Assembly (NCBI RefSeq): GCF_918797505.1
Contig: NC_092793.1
Coordinates: 42,210,243-42,274,242, forward strand
DNA from: Bemisia tabaci
Taxonomy: Eukaryota > Arthropoda > Insecta > Hemiptera > Aleyrodidae
DNA: 64,000 bases
Direction of reading: 5' to 3'
The notes under the pieces were generated by a model that searched no databases, was not told where the DNA came from, and was given only the letters and a program-made list of their open reading frames with translations. Position 1 is the stretch's first letter, and every line of letters begins with the position of its first letter. This document shows positions 59,279 to 64,000 of the stretch, one piece after another. The position numbers and the translations under genes were made by a program.

Positions 59279-59650
59279 CCCAAGTAGCATTTTTCAATGT
59301 AAAAGTTGCAACAAGTTGAAACAATTTTGGTATTAGTTGCAACAATGTTTCAACTTTCGGTCAACTTTTGGTCGATAAGTGCCGATTTTCGGCAATCTGA
59401 TCGGAAGACAAAGTTGCAATCTGCTGAGATTGCAAAATTGCTGAACCAAAGTTGTTTAAAATCTAAATATAGGCAACCAGCGATACTCTGAAGTTGGAAC
59501 ATGTTTCAATTTAATTGCAACTAGTTCCCACAATTATAGCTCCTTCGGGGGAGAGAGTAGGCAATCTGCACATCGATCTATTAGTTGCAAGAATCAAACG
59601 ATTTTGTTGCAAGTTGTTGCAACCTCTCCTACTTATTGGGGTGTCTGAAC
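59279..59650. mobile_element. CCCAAGTAGCA-ended element with TTGCAACAA repeats (right end uncertain)
   Basis: The start CCCAAGTAGCATTTTTCAATG equals the family C terminus, but the subterminal motif is GTTGCAACAAGTTG, reiterated about ten times. A degenerate right end, CTACTTATTGGGG, lies near 59640. Confidence 0.6.
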
Positions 59651-61251
59651 TAAGTTTTGATTTGTTGCATACCTATCCTGCTAAACAAATTGGAGGGGCG
59701 TACTTACGTTTGTCGTTTTTACGTGCAGGGCTGAACGGAGAGACTAAGATGCTCGAGGTAACTCGAGAGAGGTAAAAGTAAAACTAATTGCGCTCCAAGG
59801 CAAGAGCGCAATTCCGGAATTTGCGTAGTAATGAAGCGACGAGCACAAGCTGGACCTGAAAGAAGAGGGGAAAATGGTGCTAGAGGGAGCACTGAAAGGC
59901 ACCAGTGCTTATGCGCATGTTCGCCCCAATTTCTAATACGGACATCGTTGCTAAACGGAGCGCAACTATCTAAATTGTCAGATATCAAATCGAGTTCAAT
60001 TTGGCAGCTTTCGGCTTTGCGTTTCCACCACCGAACGGCAAACAAACCTCATGAATGCAAGCAACTTGATCATCGATCCGGGGACGTTAAATGCATCAGC
60101 TGACCGCGACCTCCCCACCCGCTCTTGGCTGGGAGTTATCCCGTGCCGCCTTATGGACCCCTGAAATCTCTCTTCCAGTCCCTTTTATAGGTTACAGGGC
60201 CAAACAATAATCATGTTCTGTTTGGACTTAGGAGTGCTTGTCCAAATTCGATCATCTAACGGAGAGAACCTTTTGACTTTTAAAGGATGTTAATTTCTAC
60301 GCTACAGGCGTGTAACAAAGGAGCTCCCTTGTTCAAAGCTACCATCATTTGACTGAGTTGTATTTTGGCGCGTATACGTAGTATACCGCCTTTGCGATCG
60401 TTTCGACCCCCCACTCGATACAATAACCGAGTCCCTTAGTTCCCTACCGAAAAGTGACTACCGCGAACTTCTGAGATTTTCCAAAGCGTGTAAAAAGTTT
60501 ACTTATCCGTCAATAATTATGATTTAAAGTTTTTTCTGATTCTGGGGCTATCTAGTTTATGTGTGATGAATACCAAGAGTCTACGTTACTTGGTTTTTTT
60601 AAAAACAACCAAAGAATACGCCGCGCTAATTTAAAATATGCATATATAAGCAGAAGCTAAGGAACTGATTCGAGGATGGCTGAGCAGTTCGGCACTCTCC
60701 GAATGAGAATGTCACTCCTCCGTTTTGTTCATAACGTTGCTTTGACAGATCTCCACGCCCCTGTTATGCTTTTCAAAATTTGGTACCACTGCTCTGATAG
60801 CCAGGGCCAGCCAGGGCAGCCGTAAGTGCAATCTGTGATGAGCCTCGAGCTGACCTCGTTAGACCATATGCTAAACGTGGCTCATACAGGAAGCTACTTG
60901 CGCACATATAGAAATCTACCTACCCCTCTCTTCCCCGCGCACCTGATTCTAGCGTCGGCTTCTCGAAAGAAACAATAAAACCCGGCTCCCGGCGAGCGGT
61001 CGCCGAGACCCTTTTACTTACGCTCGATTAACCATTTCACCGGCACGCTAGGATTCGTCCAATTTTCAAAAAAAATTGTTTCGCGTGTTTTTAGCAATTT
61101 TTTCCTTACTCTCCGTTAAAACACGAATTAAAAGAGGTCTCATTCATAAATATCGGCCAAATAGAAGAGAAATTACAGTATTCGAAATCCGAAAAGACCA
61201 ACAAAACCTCGACCTCCCCATGCAAAAAATAAAATGAAGGGGGAAAAAAAA
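59651..61251. other. Unassigned stretch with a dispersed-repeat copy
   Basis: 60365-60910 is a diverged copy of the repeat at 33178-34050 without the hAT MITE. Near 59795-59815 GCGCTCCAAGGCAAGAGCGC is a short hairpin. Frames at 59719-60103 overlap on both strands and have no domain. Confidence 0.5.
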
Positions 61252-62095
61252 CAGTGGCGTGGCGTCCATAGGTTCGCAGTGTTCGCCGAACACCCTAAAA
61301 TATTTTGAAACAATTAATAAATTATGGCTAAGAATGTGGGAAGCAATACAAAATTGTGAATAGTAGATCGCAAATAAGTATCGGGCGCTTGGCTTCCGAC
61401 ATCGGCATGTGGCGCGGCGGAGAGAGAAAATCCTGTGACGCGTGGTCCGCACCGGCTACCGAACCTGGATGATCTGCGTACGGTGAGGAGAGAGAGCCTG
61501 GGTGCAATGATGAAGGGCCAAAGGGTACACGAGAGAAGAGAGGCACCGGCGCGCGGCGCAGAGCGGAGCGTGAGCATTGGGTTCGGAGACGAGTGCGGAC
61601 CGCGCTCGCGGAGGGAACACAGCAAAGAGAAAAGGGAGGGGAAAAGAACGAGAGAAAAGAGCTGCTCATCAGTCCAGGTGTTTCCTATAGCAGTGGTCCG
61701 CAGGGGTTTGCGAACCGCCGAATTTCCTCTATGCCGCGATTCGCTCTCCGCTTCCCCCCTGCGCCTGCGGGCCGCATCTCCCAGTTTCCCAGTCTCCCTC
61801 TCCCACCTCTCTCTGCAGGTGCGTGTTGCGAAAATACGTTATCATTTAACAAAATAAATTACAGGAAAACGATCAGTAAAAGGAACAAAATTTCAATGAC
61901 AATTTACCGGCACAATTTTCACCAGAAAGGGTTAAAATCGTGTTCTTGCGGCTTCATTTTTTAAAAAGTTTCCGGGGGAGGCCCCCCGCACTCCCCTTTA
62001 AGGAAGGGGAGTGAACCTTTCTGAGCCCCCCCCCTCCGTCCTAAAGTTAACACTCCTACCGAACGCCTACCGGATATAGTCACGCCACGCCACTG
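61252..62095. mobile_element. hAT element with CAGTGGCGTGGC ends (844 bp)
   Basis: CAGTGGCGTGGCGTC is mirrored by ACGCCACGCCACTG. Eight A residues flank each side (61244-61251 and 62096-62103), an 8-bp duplication, although in a low-complexity site. CAGTGGCGT-type ends are typical of hAT elements in animals. The interior has GC-rich overlapping frames (up to 140 residues) on both strands without transposase motifs, and a GGGGGAGGCCCCCCG patch near the right end. Confidence 0.88.
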
Positions 62096-62678
62096 AAAAA
62101 AAAGAAGTGTATAAATTACAATTAAATGTAATTGACCTCAGAATTTGACAAGCAATTTAAAACTATAAAGGAGAGGCCCCAATTTTGTACCCAATGTTTC
62201 AGCGACTTCCCGAAGGCGGATTTCCTTGAAACTTTGTACGCATGTGCGGTTCGTGCTGAAGGGGTGCAATTCGTCGTCCGATTTTCGAAATTTTGATTCT
62301 AAGGGTTGAAAACACGCTAAAATAGGGTGACCCGTGTGTTAGAGCGGTGTTGCGCGATCGATCGTCGTCGTCTGGTCGTCGTGGTTTCCCTTCTTTTATT
62401 GCGTCTCGATCAGCTGTTTTTTCTGTCTAATTTTGGAGATTCCGAACCGGAGCAGTGTTGCCGAAATCACGAAATCTGTAATTTCACGAAATTGTTCGTT
62501 CTCGGTCACCTGATGACTCGGCTGCCCGAGGCGTTCGTCGTCATGGATATTCGTCGTTTATGAAGAATTCCGATTTTTTCGTACAGTGCGCGTCGTCTTT
62601 TGAATTTTGTTAATATTTGTCGTGTATGAAGAATCTCGAATTTTTAGTAAAGTGCGCGTATTCGTTTTAATATTGAGA
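62096..62678. other. Region upstream of the possible Helitron fragment
   Basis: A ~65 bp segment ending AAGTGCGCG is tandemly duplicated at about 62545-62600 and 62612-62665 (TTCGTCGTTTATGAAGAATTCC / TTGTCGTGTATGAAGAATCTC). It may be the 5' leader of the frame that follows. Confidence 0.5.
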
Positions 62679-62972
62679 ATGGATCGGAGTCGAAAACGTG
62701 GGCGTCCGGCGAAGCGTGGCAATGTTTCTCGCAATTTATCCGCGCGACGCAAAGTGCGGCATGATGGCTATCTCAGTGAGATAGATAATGTACGACGTAG
62801 GGGTGAACAAGGAAATAACCTCAATTCATTTCGGCAGAGCACTGATAATATTATCGAAAATGATTATCCGGAAAATAATTTCGGACTTTTAAATGTGAAG
62901 TGCCAGTATTGTGATGGAAAAATTATTGAAATTTTAGTTTTCCATCGAGAAGCTGGTCATCATAAAACTTAA
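62679..62972 (+). pseudogene. Possible Helitron Rep/helicase N-terminal fragment (97 aa)
   Basis: From the ATG at 62679 the frame opens with a very basic MDRSRKRGRPAKRG and continues through an Arg-rich region (SARRKVR, NVRRRGEQ) to FGLLNVKCQYCDGK. Helitron-encoded proteins commonly start with a basic RKRGRP-type stretch and have an LG.M...C..C zinc motif just before the Helitron_like_N domain, which is what is seen here. The frame ends 22 codons later, where it runs into the 515-bp satellite, so all Rep and helicase domains are missing. An AT-hook-bearing host protein is an alternative. The start upstream at 62607 is in frame but reads unlike protein. Confidence 0.4.
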
Positions 62973-64000
62973 ATTCTCAATGATTTTTCGTATTCGATAG
63001 CAGAAAATTTGGTTCAAAATTTAAAGTCGTAAATTTGGATTGTTTCTCATGGAAGAGATGATTTAAGAACGGAAATTTTGAAACACCGCAACGGAGATAC
63101 GTGGTTTCGCACTTCAGTCGTGCGATACGGACATCCATCAAGTTTAAAAAAATGCATCAAGTCCCCGTCACCGCCGACCAACGCGTTTGTCGATCGAATC
63201 AACTACAGGTAGTATGAGCAGGGGGTCTAAACGCCTTCAATTTTTTGAACGCAATACGGACATCCGTCGAGGTTGTATAGTTGTATCAAGGCGCCGTAGC
63301 AAACGCGTCCCATTGTTTTTCGTTACAGACGAATATAAGTTGAGAGAGGCCAGTCATGATGCCATCAATTTTATATATACATATTTTTGGGCAAAATGAG
63401 AGACGACGTTTCTCCATTTGCGACGTTGCAGACTTTCTTTGAAATTTTATTTTTCTTTCGAGAAGCTGGTTAACAAAAAAACTTAAATTCTCCATGATTT
63501 TTCGTATGCGATTGCAGAAGATTTGGTTCAAAATTTATAGTCGTAAATTTGGATTGTTTCTCATGGAAGGGATGAATTAGGAACGGGAAATTTTGAAACA
63601 CCGCAACGGAGATACGTGGTTTCGCACTTCAGTCGTGCGATACGGACATCCATCAAGTTTAAAAAAATGCATCAAGTCCCCGTCACCGCCGACCAACGCG
63701 TTTGTCGATCGAATCAACTACAGGTAGTATGAGCAGGGGGTCAAAACGCCTTCAATTTTTTGAACGCAATACAGACATCCGTCGAGGTTATATAGTTGTA
63801 TCAAGGCGCCGTAGCAAACGCGTCCCATTGTTTATCGTTACATACGAATATAAGTTGAGAGAGGCCAGTCATAATGCCTTCAATTTTATACATACATATT
63901 TTTGGGCAAAATGAGAGACGACGTTTCTTCTTTTGCGACGTTGCAGACTTCCTTAGAAATTTTATTTTTCTTTCGAGAAGCTGGTCAACATAAAACTTAA
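62928..64000. repeat. 515-bp satellite, two full units plus start of a third
   Basis: Units start at 62928, 63441 and 63956 with GAAATTTTANTTTTC and a conserved CGAGAAGCTGGT. The two complete units are ~513 and 515 bp and nearly identical. Each carries one 70-residue frame starting MSIESTTGSMSRGSKRL. Part of each unit (GCGACGTTGCAGACTT and ACACCGCAACGGAGATACG) matches the inner ends of family E MITEs. The array continues past the window. Confidence 0.9.

Noticed and set aside
61328..61964. Overlapping GC-rich open frames (103-140 residues) on both strands
   Set aside because: They lie inside the hAT element, overlap each other in several frames, and show no transposase residues (no RW/hATC motifs).

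Overview
The window is repeat-dominated eukaryotic DNA: AT-rich, with no dense gene set, no ribosome-binding sites and no operons. No complete host protein gene can be supported. The mix of hAT, Ty3/gypsy, TIR and fold-back elements, plus one short TTAGG run, suggests an arthropod, most likely an insect. A hemipteran with a large repeat-rich genome would fit, but the sequence alone does not prove it. Almost all short open frames lie inside repeats.

Layout. 1-11.4 kb: two near-identical copies of a 5.7 kb TIR element (family A). Each carries ~0.95 kb internal inverted arms. The second copy, at least, is inserted in a decayed Ty3/gypsy integrase and itself carries a 980 bp hAT element with an 8-bp target duplication. 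11.5-14.8 kb: a 1.2 kb palindromic fold-back, then a ~130 bp tandem array and a 20 bp TCGATCGA minisatellite. 15-18 kb: mostly unassigned, with one hypothetical 143-aa frame. 18.06-24.64 kb: a probable 6.6 kb TIR element loaded with nested insertions. 26-38.5 kb: MITEs and fold-backs. 38.7-41.4 kb: a solo fold-back arm and a large palindrome. 43-46.8 kb: an inverted duplication enclosing macro-tandem repeats and a gag-like frame. 47.3-49.1 kb: a TIR element carrying a 5S-rRNA-like sequence. 50.8-59.6 kb: further TIR elements, fold-backs and MITEs, several nested. 61.25-62.1 kb: a hAT element. 62.7-64 kb: a possible Helitron N-terminal fragment running into a 515 bp satellite.

The most interesting pattern is a set of TIR elements with GC-rich termini (CCC...GGG, often CCCNNNTAGCA or CCCTGCTAAAA). 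Each family carries its own short motif reiterated inside both ends: TTTCCATG, CGATAAAATCGCGAT, ACATGTTGGTAACA, TATATTATAC or TTGCAACAA. Second is a family of ~1.1-1.3 kb near-perfect palindromes with CAGGG...CCCTG ends flanked by TA. Third is the recurrence of AAGATGGCGGC, a YY1/Pho-like motif, across unrelated repeat families. Several insertions are dated relative to each other by intact target duplications and empty paralogous sites inside this window.
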